Shown here: in pieces, positions 1 to 7,301 of the stretch
How positions within the stretch are numbered: the stretch's first letter is position 1
How the letters are laid out: the number at the start of each line of letters is the position of its first letter
Assembly: GCA_027858355.1 (NCBI GenBank)
Contig: JAQICW010000522.1
Span: forward strand, 1 to 15,908
Source: Desulfobacula sp.
GTDB lineage: Bacteria; Desulfobacterota; Desulfobacteria; Desulfobacterales; Desulfobacteraceae
Direction: 5' to 3'
Length of the DNA: 15,908 nucleotides
The notes under the pieces: generated by a model
Told to the model about the DNA's origin: nothing
Seen by the model: the letters and a program-made list of their open reading frames with translations, nothing else
Database searches by the model: none
Program-made: the position numbers and the translations under genes

Positions 1-617
1 ATCATGGAAAAAGAAAAAGAATAATTTTTATGGTCTGTTATTGTCATGATCCAAATCCCCTATAAAAAAATAAACAAATTTCATTGCACTGATTTAAAAG
101 TATAGATGTTTTATAAAAAGTATTATCAAAAAAGTATAACTAAATGACATTTGCTGTTTCTGAAAAAGGGACAATTATTCTATTTCCATGTCCCACTTCA
201 GATATCCAAAATCAAACAGGGTAAAAAAATGTCAGGATTGGGAGTTTGGACGACAGGCGGTTTTTTTTTGCAAAAGTTAAGTGCGGGCTGTGTTTTTTAT
301 ATATTATATCGTTTAATATGGAAGAATGGTTTATGACACCTGTTTTAGTTCATATATTTGAATGCCGGATAACAGAATTTTGCTCTTTCCAACCACAAAA
401 TATAGTCTCCAAGCATAATTTAAATAATCAGAAGAATGTTCCAGTTATCCTGCAATTTCTTAATGTATTGAAGAGCGAACAATATAACCTAATTCTCCAG
501 AAAAAAACAGATATTATTCTCGAATTATTTGTCCCGAGTTGCGATCAAGTATCCCCTGGGTCAGTCAATCGACCCAGAGAATAGCTGTTTATAATTGATC
601 TTTTTAAAAAGAGTTGT
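1..617. other. Left-edge AT-rich region with no supportable gene
   Basis: This stretch is AT-rich with many homopolymer runs. Two overlapping plus-strand frames (151-336 and 246-584) are open. They have no convincing ribosome site, no recognisable domain and odd composition, so I do not call them genes. The only structure I see is a perfect 7-bp GC-rich inverted repeat, CTGGGTC at 556-562 and GACCCAG at 571-577, with an 8-base loop. It lies 41-62 bases beyond the stop of the minus-strand VWA-OmpA gene. It has no T-run on either side, so it is at best a weak terminator or RNA-stabilising hairpin. Confidence 0.5.
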
Positions 618-1751
618 CTATTTTGTGATCGGATAAAGCTCAACACGTCGGTTCAAGGCCCTGCCTTTATCTGTTTTATTGGATTCTACCGGTTTTGAGA
701 ACCCGAATCCCTCACAGGACAAACGGTTTTTATCAATTCCCTTGCCCGTCAGATAGGCTTTTACTGCATCGGCCCGTTTCAGGGACAGGACATCATTATA
801 CGCTTTGGTGCCGATACTGTCCGTATGCCCCTGGATTTTCACAAAAAGATCAGGGCGGGATTTCAAGACATCGACAATTTTGTCAAGAAAATCAAAACCT
901 GCTGGCTTGATGATGATTTTATCAAAATCAAAATAGGCTTCATCTACCACCCAGACTTTCTCAATTACTGGGGGAGCGGCTACTTTGGGAGTGACTGCCA
1001 CTGGTGCCGGTGCTTTAGCCATGGGTTTTTTGGTCAGAAAAACATCCTGGACAAACTGACCCATGCCGCTGCCTGCAAATAATTTATCAGCATTGGTGGA
1101 AAAGCCGCACTTGCCGATCTTAGCAATTTCATCCATGAGGACAACCCCTTTTTCATTATTGCCAACAAGTATGGGATAAAAACAAAGGTCTGCACCCATT
1201 TGATCCTTTAGTGTCTGGGCTGCTTTCAGGGTTATGGGAGACTCTAAATCCACTGCTTCCTGGCCGTCACTGATAATGATAACAGCGGTTTTGCCGGAAA
1301 AATTTTTAAGATCCTGTCCAGCTCCGGTCAGGGCAGTATGCATTGCGCTGGTACCGCCTGCGTTTACAATCAGACCCAGTTTTTCATTTAAACCCTTTTG
1401 AGTGTATTTTTCCATGCCGTAAAAAAGAACGGTTGATTTGCCAGATACCTGCGGGTTGTGCCCAAAAGACCTGAGACCTGCGTTTTGATCCAGTTCCGGC
1501 AAAGCTTGGCTCATGCGTTTGATAATTTCACTGGCGACGATAAATTTCTTATTCCCGTTGTAGGGATCATCCATGGAACTGGATGCATCCAGAATAATCA
1601 GAAAATTATCTACGGAAGAAACATAATCGGTTGAATTAAAAGTGGTTGGGGTAAACCCGGGAAGGGGCTGGACCGGTTGCTGAGCAGCACATCCGAATAA
1701 AAATAGGGCTGTAATTAGTGGTAAAGCAAATATCGTACTAAAAATTTTCAT
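618..1751 (-). CDS. VWA-OmpA fusion outer-membrane lipoprotein
   Basis: This is a predicted outer-membrane lipoprotein that binds peptidoglycan through its C-terminus. An N-terminal hydrophobic segment ends in a lipobox, FGC, with the lipidated Cys about 20 residues from the start. A von Willebrand A domain follows (about residues 48-235), with the metal-site motif DASSS near residue 55 and a second conserved strand, IIISDGQ. After a Pro/Ala-rich linker (about 240-265) comes an OmpA C-terminal domain (about 270-377) with the peptidoglycan-binding pattern GHTDSIGTKAYND and NRRVEL. Three ATGs are in tandem at the start. I choose the third (1751) because AGGAG then sits 7 bases upstream; the first (1757) has almost no spacing. 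It follows the BON lipoprotein gene by about 30 bases, probably in one operon. The fold assignment is secure. The cargo or ligand of the VWA domain is unknown. Confidence 0.9.
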   Translation of the reverse strand: MKIFSTIFALPLITALFLFGCAAQQPVQPLPGFTPTTFNSTDYVSSVDNFLIILDASSSMDDPYNGNKKFIVASEIIKRMSQALPELDQNAGLRSFGHNPQVSGKSTVLFYGMEKYTQKGLNEKLGLIVNAGGTSAMHTALTGAGQDLKNFSGKTAVIIISDGQEAVDLESPITLKAAQTLKDQMGADLCFYPILVGNNEKGVVLMDEIAKIGKCGFSTNADKLFAGSGMGQFVQDVFLTKKPMAKAPAPVAVTPKVAAPPVIEKVWVVDEAYFDFDKIIIKPAGFDFLDKIVDVLKSRPDLFVKIQGHTDSIGTKAYNDVLSLKRADAVKAYLTGKGIDKNRLSCEGFGFSKPVESNKTDKGRALNRRVELYPITK

Positions 1752-1783
1752 CATCATTCTCCTGTTTGGTTTTTGGGTTTAAC

Positions 1784-2101
1784 TTAATTTTTAACGATAA
1801 GGCTGTTCTTAACCGATTGGACACCTTTTACTGATCTGGCCACTTGCACTGCTCTTGCAGAAGCTGCGGCAGAATTAACAAAACCGCTTAACTGCACTTC
1901 TCCCTTGAAAGTTTCAACATTGATCTGGAGAACCTTTAGCATCGGGTCCTCAAATATTTGTGCCTTCACCTTGGCCGTTATGACAGAATCATCAACATAT
2001 TCGCCCGTGCTTTCCTTATGACCTGTTCCGGCACAGCCTGCAACAAAGGCAAAAAGAAAAAGTCCAATAAAAAAACATTTCATAAAATTTTTTGTTCTCA
2101 T
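1784..2101 (-). CDS. Single-BON-domain lipoprotein
   Basis: This is a 105-residue lipoprotein with a type II signal peptide ending in VAGC (Cys23). One BON domain fills the rest (about residues 36-105), with the usual features: DDSVITAKVKAQI, a central glycine in VQLSGFVNS, and the closing GVQSVKNSL. BON domains occur in periplasmic stress proteins such as OsmY and DolP and are thought to bind phospholipid or envelope surfaces; here that is a family inference. The start is supported by AAGGA 6 bases before ATG. It is the first gene of a two-gene unit with the VWA-OmpA lipoprotein, and a sigma-54 type promoter with upstream repeats lies in front of it. Confidence 0.88.
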   Translation of the reverse strand: MRTKNFMKCFFIGLFLFAFVAGCAGTGHKESTGEYVDDSVITAKVKAQIFEDPMLKVLQINVETFKGEVQLSGFVNSAAASARAVQVARSVKGVQSVKNSLIVKN

Positions 2102-2184
2102 AATTTTTCCTTTACATGGTATTTTCTACATCAATTCCAGGATTATTTTCCCAGGCGGTTTCTTTGTTCTCAAACTATTTATAC

Positions 2185-2200
2185 TTCAATTTATGTGCCA
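2185..2200 (-). promoter_or_regulatory. Candidate sigma-54 promoter for the BON lipoprotein operon
   Basis: On the minus strand this reads TGGCAC-ATAAA-TTGA. It matches the sigma-54 consensus TGGCAC-N5-TTGC at every position except the final C of the -12 element. The element lies 83 bases before the start codon at 2101. The -12 mismatch lowers confidence. The same architecture before the PRC-barrel gene, with a perfect GG-N10-GC, raises it. Confidence 0.5.
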
Positions 2201-2300
2201 GGCTTCCAATGTCCGGCCTATCGTTAATATCGTCTTGATATATATGGATAATTCGATTAAAAGATCCCTTAACTGACCAACACTGGAAACCAAAGAAAAA

Positions 2301-2331
2301 GGTCACATTCAACCCTTGGTCACATATGACC
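2301..2331. promoter_or_regulatory. Candidate enhancer repeats upstream of the BON operon
   Basis: GGTCACATTC at 2301 and GGTCACATAT at 2318 are direct repeats 17 bp apart. The second is part of a near-perfect palindrome, GGTCACATATGACC (2318-2331). The first lies 100 bases upstream of the sigma-54 like element. The motif recurs at 10489 and 10507 with the same offset from another sigma-54 element, so these look like sites for one activator. Confidence 0.5.
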
Positions 2332-2427
2332 TTGGTTTTCAGGAAACAAACGCCTTTGATCCAATTGAATTTCTATTTCATCAAAAATCAAAGATATGGG
2401 ATAAGGACTTTTAAGAGAAATGCGAGG

Positions 2428-2934
2428 TTATGGCTCTTTTTTTGAAATGATATACTGGATTTGAATTTTATTGCTGTTTGCTGATTTAAGAGAGGCAGGA
2501 ATCAGGACCATACATGCAGTGATAGTGCCTGATTCTGACAGCTTGTCCAGGGATATTTTTTCTGTAAAAATGGTAGAGATATCTTTCAGGATAAATTCTC
2601 CGCCACTCTTAATTTCAATATTCCAATTCTTTAAATCATACCCCAGCTGGATATCAGGGTGAATATTAATTTCATTAAAATCAGCTACTTCAAAAGTATA
2701 AGTCGTTTTTATAGAATCAAAAATCTGGGGAGAATCAGAATGAATTTCTACTCGTTGATTTTCAAGCATTCCTTCTTCAACGCTGCTGGTGCTTGGTAAT
2801 TCAGGTAATTTACGGGCACTGACTTTTATCCTGTCAGGGTCAATATTCCATATATACCGAAAATATGCCCGCACTTGTACCGCTCGTGCCTGGGAAAGAG
2901 CAAGATTATTCTTTGATACACCCCACAATTTCAA
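2428..2934 (-). pseudogene. OmpA-like C-terminal fragment of the decayed VWA gene
   Basis: This 168-codon open segment starts inside a former OmpA-like domain. The conserved run ALSQARAVQVRAYF followed by ENQRVEI matches the second half of OmpA C-terminal domains. The rest (about residues 70-168) is a beta-rich tail I cannot assign. The upstream half of the domain, ending in EIVGC, is in another frame just before it. No ribosome site supports an independent start, so I read it as part of the pseudogene at 2428-5354. Confidence 0.7.
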
Positions 2935-3051
2935 TGTTTGCTTCAGTATTTTCAGAAAACCACTTACGAAGTATATTCAATATATTATGATACTTTGCAA
3001 TGGTATCTCGTAAATTCTTTTCATCAAAAGTATCTGCTTCAGCCTGATTTT

Positions 3052-3344
3052 TTAACAATTTGTAACGCTCTGGAATTCTGCTTTGGCCTGTGTCAAAAAA
3101 ATATGGCTGAGCAAAGGAGAACTGTCTATTATTGTAAGTTCCTCAATGGTTATAGTTGATGGATTAACCGTGATTGAACCTTGGGGTGGATTTATAAAAT
3201 TATATTCAACCACATACTGATGGAGCAACCTATTCAAAATATTTTTAAAGATGGGCAGCAAATTTGCCGCTGAAGTTGTTTTCCAGGCTTTCCCTTCATT
3301 TGCTTCAGACGGCATAAAATCAATCGCATAAGCACTGAAATTTT
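3052..3344 (-). pseudogene. Central fragment of the decayed VWA gene, after the IS
   Basis: This segment carries the end of the VWA domain (SAYAIDFMPS, TSAANLLPIFKN) and the linker strand HQYVVEYNF. An ATG at 3351 lies inside the IS inverted repeat and so is only an accidental start. The true frame enters from the other side of the IS through ELKNF. It ends in a premature TAA at 3052 because of a 1-base insertion or 2-base deletion near 3073. The conserved continuation ERYKLLKN is in another frame. Confidence 0.7.
3337..3344. repeat. IS target-site duplication, copy 1
   Basis: GAAATTTT here is identical to 4711-4718, on the other side of the ISL3 element. An 8-bp duplication is characteristic of the ISL3 family. 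Confidence 0.92.
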
Positions 3345-4710
3345 GGTTCATCCGATTAACGCGTACTTTTTGTTATGAAGATCAAAAAGTTTCAGTTTAA
3401 AAAATTCAAAATCACGATATCCATAAGCTTTCCGCTTCATGGTTTTGATCTTGTTGTTGGTTCCTTCTAAAGGACCTGTTGAAATAGCATAGTCATAATA
3501 GGCAAGGATTCTAATTTTATGTAGAGACAAGGTTTTGGCAAACTTTTTAAGAACTGGAATATTCGAGGCATTGGCAAGATTAATCCAGTTCTTAATTACC
3601 TTTTCACCGGTCTCTTTGTCCGGTTGATTCCAAATTTGCCTCATTTCTTCTTTCATATAGTAAACAGCTGATAAGGGTTGGTTGATTTCGAGTGCTTTTT
3701 TAAGCCGTTCCGGCTCTTTTTTATCATCTTGTAGATTTTCAGGATTTTTTAATAGAAGCCAACGGGTCCCCTTGATTAATTTTTGTTCATCAGAATCAGC
3801 AAGGTGATTGTAAAGATCTCTTCTAAAGTCAGACAGTTTCTTATTGAATAATTTTACAACATGAAACCTGTCGAAAACAATTGGGACATTGGGTAAATTT
3901 TCAATAACAGCGCTTAGATACGCCGGTGACATATTAATGCTAACAGCTTGGATTTGAGCTTTTGACCTTTTTATTTTCTTCCAGAAATCCGTCAAGGCAT
4001 CACCACCCTTTCCTTTATCAACATGAAGGATGCGGCCAGTTTGCAAATCCATTACAATGGTTACATACTGATGTCCTTTTCCTATTGAGATTTCATCTAT
4101 GGCAATCTGCCTGATATCTTTGAGTTTTATTTGTTTATAACGCTTTTTAAAATGGGCTTTCTGAATTTCTTTGATTGTATCCCAACTGATGTGAAGATGA
4201 TTGGCAACATCTTTGATAGTCATAACCCGGGATAAATCTAACGCATACCTTTCAAACGCCCTGGTATAGCTCTTCCCCTTATTTGAAAATGAGAGCTTTA
4301 TCTGACGCACAAATTGACAGAAAGGACACCAGACTCTCTGAATAATTGTACGAAGGAGGACTGGTTTGGAACCAATTGGAATTGTTCGGATATCTCGTCG
4401 GATTGTACCTCTTTTTTTAACAGATCTGGAGTGGCATTCAGGGCATTTTATTGCTTCTGGCTTGGGAAATACTTCAATAATAACAGCACCACTTAAAAAT
4501 TGACTTTTCTTATAAAAGTGGTCACGCAGACTTAAAGCATGGGATATAAAACTTGTGGACATGGTTTCAATCTCCGATCTTGTACGGCTAATACAAAAAA
4601 TTTGGAGAATGGTCATGTCCACTCCTTAATTTCAAGCTAAAAATTTTTATTGTTGTTCAACCAAACCTACAGCGGTGGTTTATACGAAGTACGCGATATC
4701 CTGATGAACC
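3345..4710 (-). mobile_element. Complete ISL3-family insertion sequence (1366 bp)
   Basis: The element is bounded by imperfect terminal inverted repeats at 3345-3368 and 4687-4710. They begin GGTTCATC at both ends and match at 20 of 24 positions. It is flanked by identical 8-bp copies of GAAATTTT. It carries one transposase gene that fills almost the whole length, with the stop codon inside the left repeat. Length, end sequence, target duplication size and transposase type all agree with ISL3. It sits inside the VWA domain of an older pseudogene. Confidence 0.93.
3348..4616 (-). CDS. ISL3-family transposase
   Basis: This DDE-type transposase mobilises its own element. A zinc ribbon is visible near the N-terminus (CPECH at about 58 and CPFC at about 97), followed by a helix-turn-helix (MTIKDVANHLHISWDTIKEI, about 133-152). 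The catalytic core has IDE (about 174) and GPLEGTNNKIK with the acidic residue near 384. The second catalytic Asp normally lies in a VS-x-DMSPAY motif. Here it reads VSINMSPAY, with AAT at 3933-3935, a one-base change from GAT, so activity is doubtful. I choose ATG at 4616, 5 bases after AAGGAG; a GTG at 4622 overlaps that site. Full length, 422 residues. Confidence 0.92.
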   Translation of the reverse strand: MTILQIFCISRTRSEIETMSTSFISHALSLRDHFYKKSQFLSGAVIIEVFPKPEAIKCPECHSRSVKKRGTIRRDIRTIPIGSKPVLLRTIIQRVWCPFCQFVRQIKLSFSNKGKSYTRAFERYALDLSRVMTIKDVANHLHISWDTIKEIQKAHFKKRYKQIKLKDIRQIAIDEISIGKGHQYVTIVMDLQTGRILHVDKGKGGDALTDFWKKIKRSKAQIQAVSINMSPAYLSAVIENLPNVPIVFDRFHVVKLFNKKLSDFRRDLYNHLADSDEQKLIKGTRWLLLKNPENLQDDKKEPERLKKALEINQPLSAVYYMKEEMRQIWNQPDKETGEKVIKNWINLANASNIPVLKKFAKTLSLHKIRILAYYDYAISTGPLEGTNNKIKTMKRKAYGYRDFEFFKLKLFDLHNKKYALIG

Positions 4711-5214
4711 GAAATTTTTTAGTTCTTGAGCTTTAGGACCTATTATTTCTTTTTTTATCTCACTGTTCAAGTCTTCACCATCTGTAAAAACGACTGAAAA
4801 ATTATTGCTTTTTTCAGGCATTTTTGAAATCAAATGTAAACTGCCGAGAATACCTGCATACAAAAAAGTCTGCTTGCTCATTTCTGTTGTAAAGCTTTCC
4901 AGAAAAAAGTTTTTTAGTTCTAAAATGTTGTTGGATTTAAAGGTGTTTAACCGCAAATTGTGACCATCGACCAAAAACTTCTGTTTACGATCAAAAACCA
5001 CAACCTCTACACTATCAATGGGCCTGACAATTTTTAAAAACTCATCCAAATCAGACAAAAGAAGCTGTACAGTTTTACGTTCCTGCATGGACAAAGAGTT
5101 GTCCACCATCAGAACATAATTTATGGGAATATCTTCTCTATTTTTCAGGACTTCAACTGCTGTTATGTTTGCCATTATATCGGCCCTTTGCAGTTTAAAA
5201 TCATCCGGCATCAA
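4657..5214 (-). pseudogene. N-terminal VWA fragment of the decayed gene
   Basis: This segment contains most of a von Willebrand A domain: NYVLMVDNSLSM with the metal-site pattern, the central helices, and VVFTDGEDLNS. It loses homology at GSSGYRV, where it enters the IS, and ends at a stop in the IS end. Codons upstream of the ATG at 5214 stay open and homologous (FQEIDENKIL, DAENNPVKG) back to about 5308, so this ATG is not the original start. Confidence 0.75.
4711..4718. repeat. IS target-site duplication, copy 2
   Basis: GAAATTTT matches 3337-3344 exactly. Deleting one copy and the IS joins ELKNF to SAYAIDF in frame. Confidence 0.92.
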
Positions 5215-5483
5215 ACCTTTAACAGGATTGTTTTCCGCATCTATGGCAGAAACCAGGATTTTGTTTTCATCAATCTCCTGAAAAGTATCTGTTTCAAATT
5301 TAATATCAAAGACTTACATGAAAAATTATTTTTATTCTTTTCTTTTAATTTCATGATCTGTTCCTTTTCAATTAAATAGTGATCTATTTTCCAGCAATTC
5401 CTGAAGTTGGCTGAACAATCAGTTTTCGTGATCTCCAGTCATAAGATCATGCTGCCTGTATCCGGTCTTGCAGAATGCACATG

Positions 5484-6521
5484 CTAAAAAGACAGCGCCA
5501 GGGTAAGGGAGCCGATGGTGTGGCCCTGTTTCTGGTTGTCAAACTGCATGGTTCTGAAAAGATGCCGGTAGGTCAGTTTGAACATGTTCATACTGAATGA
5601 AGCGCCCAGGGAAAGGTCAGCCATCAGGGGCTTTTTATCAACACTTTGGCTGTGCTCCCAGGTGTTGCCGTCAAGAAAGATGTCACGGGCGACTGCCTCA
5701 ATCTGGAAACTGGCAAATATATGGGTCCCCCATGCGGTTCTCCATGGTTTTGAACCTGCGATGACAGGTGCGCTGACCCCGGCTCCGGGACGGATCACAT
5801 CCGACCCGAAATCTTCCGGAATATTATACCCGAAACGGATTTCTCCCCCTGTACTGGTTGATATTCTGACATTCCCCAGGGTTAATCCGGCATGGGAAAT
5901 AAAATCATAGCCCAAAGGACCACACAACTCCTTGTCATTCAGCAGCCGCCATTTGCGTTGCCAGGACAACCGGACTGCCGGTTCATTGTGAAGCTGGTTA
6001 TCCCACCCTTTGGCCGTAGGGATGTCTCTTAAATCATGAACCGTGTTCTGAGCCAGTTCAGCCCTGGAAGCAGGGCCTACAACCCCCAATATAATTTCCA
6101 TGGTATCCAGTTTGGAATCGGTTTTGCTGTGCAGGGCCAGTCCGCCATAAAGAAAACCAGCATAAGGCCGGTTGTTTTCAAGTGCTGTTGTTGTCTGGGT
6201 ATCTGAAGGGGTATAGATTTGCTGCCCAAAGATAATACCGATATTATGAAGACTTCCGTAATAGCCTGAAAAGGGTATGGCCTTTATAATCGGTATGGAC
6301 CATTTCGGCAGGCGGGCATCATCCTCATACTGGCTCAGATCAGATGAAAGCCAGGTGATCTGAATTGCATTGGTATAATATTCGTCCGTTCCACTGAACA
6401 GGTCGTTTTCATAGAACACCTGAAGGGTTTGAAGGTCTTTAGCCCCTGCAGAAACCGGCAAAAACAAAGCATAAAAAATAATGATGATACAGATCCTGCC
6501 GAGTCGAAGACATGACTTCAT
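5484..6521 (-). CDS. lpxR: LpxR-family lipid A 3'-O-deacylase
   Basis: This is a predicted outer-membrane beta-barrel enzyme that removes the 3'-acyloxyacyl group of lipid A. A signal peptide covers about residues 1-27 (cleavage near AGA/KDL). The family signatures are present: YENDLFSGTDEYYTN near residue 37, with the Asn-Asp pair (39-40) of the active site; NRPYAG near 117; GVVGPASRAELAQNTVH near 147, with the catalytic His at 162; and GWDNQLHNEP near 172. The C-terminus ends in alternating strands and a terminal Phe, as barrel proteins do. Length 345 is usual. AGGA precedes the ATG by 8 bases, and the start is one base after the stop of a 33-aa membrane ORF, so the two are probably translationally coupled. 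Lipid A remodelling fits the surrounding envelope genes. Confidence 0.9.
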   Translation of the reverse strand: MKSCLRLGRICIIIIFYALFLPVSAGAKDLQTLQVFYENDLFSGTDEYYTNAIQITWLSSDLSQYEDDARLPKWSIPIIKAIPFSGYYGSLHNIGIIFGQQIYTPSDTQTTTALENNRPYAGFLYGGLALHSKTDSKLDTMEIILGVVGPASRAELAQNTVHDLRDIPTAKGWDNQLHNEPAVRLSWQRKWRLLNDKELCGPLGYDFISHAGLTLGNVRISTSTGGEIRFGYNIPEDFGSDVIRPGAGVSAPVIAGSKPWRTAWGTHIFASFQIEAVARDIFLDGNTWEHSQSVDKKPLMADLSLGASFSMNMFKLTYRHLFRTMQFDNQKQGHTIGSLTLALSF

Positions 6522-6522
6522 A

Positions 6523-6624
6523 TTACATCCTACAACGCTTTTTCATGGGCAGATATGCCATGAAAAAGGTTAATAAACTGATAAAAATAATTAGAACCAT
6601 GCCGGATATTCTTTCTTCGTTCAT
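6523..6624 (-). CDS. Small single-helix membrane protein (33 aa)
   Basis: This short frame reads MNEERISGMVLIIFISLLTF and then FMAYLPMKKRCRM. It has a polar acidic start, one hydrophobic helix of about 18 residues, and a basic tail, which predicts an inner-membrane anchor with the tail in the cytoplasm. AAGG lies 6 bases before the ATG. It starts 13 bases after the stop of the 101-aa gene and stops one base before the lpxR start. The tight packing supports translation. I do not recognise a family. Confidence 0.6.
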   Translation of the reverse strand: MNEERISGMVLIIFISLLTFFMAYLPMKKRCRM

Positions 6625-6637
6625 ATATAACCTTGTT

Positions 6638-6943
6638 TTATTCTATGTGTGCTTTAGCAGTATTGATGGCAAACTCTTTATCCTTTGTAAACATATGCCA
6701 CTTCATTTCTGATGAATGAATGCCGGCTTTCTTGTCTTGACCTCTGCTGTAATACCATAATCCAAATCGCTCCACAGTGGAAAAAGGATGATTTTCTGCG
6801 CAGAAATACCCGCAGGGTTTATACTCTTCAAAAAAAACAATTTCATCCGGATCATTGTCGTAAGATACATCTGCCGGCAATTCGATCTGTGATACATCTA
6901 TGTTCTTGGCTATCTTTTGACTCAGCCATGTTGAAATTTTCAT
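6638..6943 (-). CDS. Conserved-looking hypothetical protein (101 aa)
   Basis: I do not recognise a named family. The protein is soluble, acidic in its first half (SYDNDPDEIVFFEEYKP) and rich in aromatic residues in its second half. A compact cysteine/aromatic stretch, CGYFCAENHPF followed by ERFGLWYYSRG (about residues 44-68), looks like a conserved core. There is no signal peptide. AGGAG lies about 10 bases upstream of the ATG. It precedes the 33-aa membrane ORF and lpxR with gaps of 13 and 1 bases, suggesting a three-gene transcript. Confidence 0.7.
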   Translation of the reverse strand: MKISTWLSQKIAKNIDVSQIELPADVSYDNDPDEIVFFEEYKPCGYFCAENHPFSTVERFGLWYYSRGQDKKAGIHSSEMKWHMFTKDKEFAINTAKAHIE

Positions 6944-7008
6944 TTAATGGATCTCCTCTTATACCCCATACATAATAATTCAAGTCAAGGACACTGTGAC
7001 AGATTCCA

Positions 7009-7230
7009 TCAAGTTTCTTTTCTTCCAAGAACCAGCAGCCCGATACCGCCCACCAGAGCAATGGCTCCAATGACAGGCGGCAACGGAATCGTCCTTGTTT
7101 TATCCGCTGTCATGGTCAGCGGACCGATATCAATCATTTTTTCCCTGGTCGTGTAAGTGATCCCCTGATAACCCCAGGATGCTATCCCTATGGCAATCAA
7201 TATGAAGGCAAAAATTATACTTGTTTTCAT
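7009..7230 (-). CDS. Small two-helix membrane protein (73 aa)
   Basis: The protein has two hydrophobic helices (about residues 3-20 and 49-68). Between them is a polar periplasmic loop, YTTREKMIDIGPLTMTADKT, ending in IPLPP. Small proteins with this loop and a DUF3185-like topology often sit beside BON-domain genes; that is a recollection of family context, not a search result. I choose ATG at 7230 because AGGAGG lies 3 bases upstream. An in-frame ATG at 7275 would add 15 polar residues and has no site. It follows the second three-BON gene by about 70 bases. Confidence 0.72.
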   Translation of the reverse strand: MKTSIIFAFILIAIGIASWGYQGITYTTREKMIDIGPLTMTADKTRTIPLPPVIGAIALVGGIGLLVLGRKET

Positions 7231-7301
7231 TTTCCTCCTGATTTTCTGATGACATGTTCCTTTTGGGGTGGCCAACTATCTGACTAAGTCCTGAATTCGA
7301 C

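Larger units (their letters stand above)
2102..2427. other. Regulatory intergenic region upstream of the BON-VWA/OmpA operon
   Basis: No coding frame is convincing here. The region separates the decayed VWA gene from the BON lipoprotein. It contains a sigma-54 like element at 2185-2200 and GGTCA-type repeats at 2301-2331, described separately. The order is what an activator-dependent promoter region would show. Confidence 0.6.
2428..5354 (-). pseudogene. Decayed VWA-OmpA-like gene interrupted by an ISL3 element
   Basis: One ancestral gene can be traced through five frame segments. It begins with AAGGA 7 bases before ATG at 5354 (MKLKEKNKN...). It shifts frame near 5310 into a segment that has an in-frame TAA just upstream and then reads VFDIKFETDTFQEIDENK and DAENNPVKGLMPDDFKL. 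The VWA domain follows, with metal-site motif DNSLS and TDGED. The frame is cut by the IS at 4710/3345 and resumes exactly as SAYAIDFMPS. It shifts again near 3073, where the other frame reads ERYKLLKNQ through to EIVGC. It shifts or loses bases once more near 2920, before an OmpA-like C-terminus containing LSQARAVQVRAYF and ENQRVEI. Removing the IS and one target copy restores the frame at the junction. The remaining lesions are independent of the IS, so the gene is surely non-functional. It is a distant relative of the intact gene at 618-1751. Confidence 0.85.

Noticed and set aside
556..577. Intrinsic terminator
   Set aside because: The 7-bp GC-rich stem is real but has no T-run on either strand, so I list it only as a hairpin within the left-edge region.
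246..584. A 112-codon plus-strand open frame at the left edge
   Set aside because: No good ribosome site, no recognisable family, and it runs through a GC-rich inverted repeat. It could be a degraded gene but cannot be supported.
3052..3351. An independent 99-aa gene starting at 3351
   Set aside because: Its ATG lies inside the IS inverted repeat, and the protein joins seamlessly to the VWA fragment on the other side of the IS.
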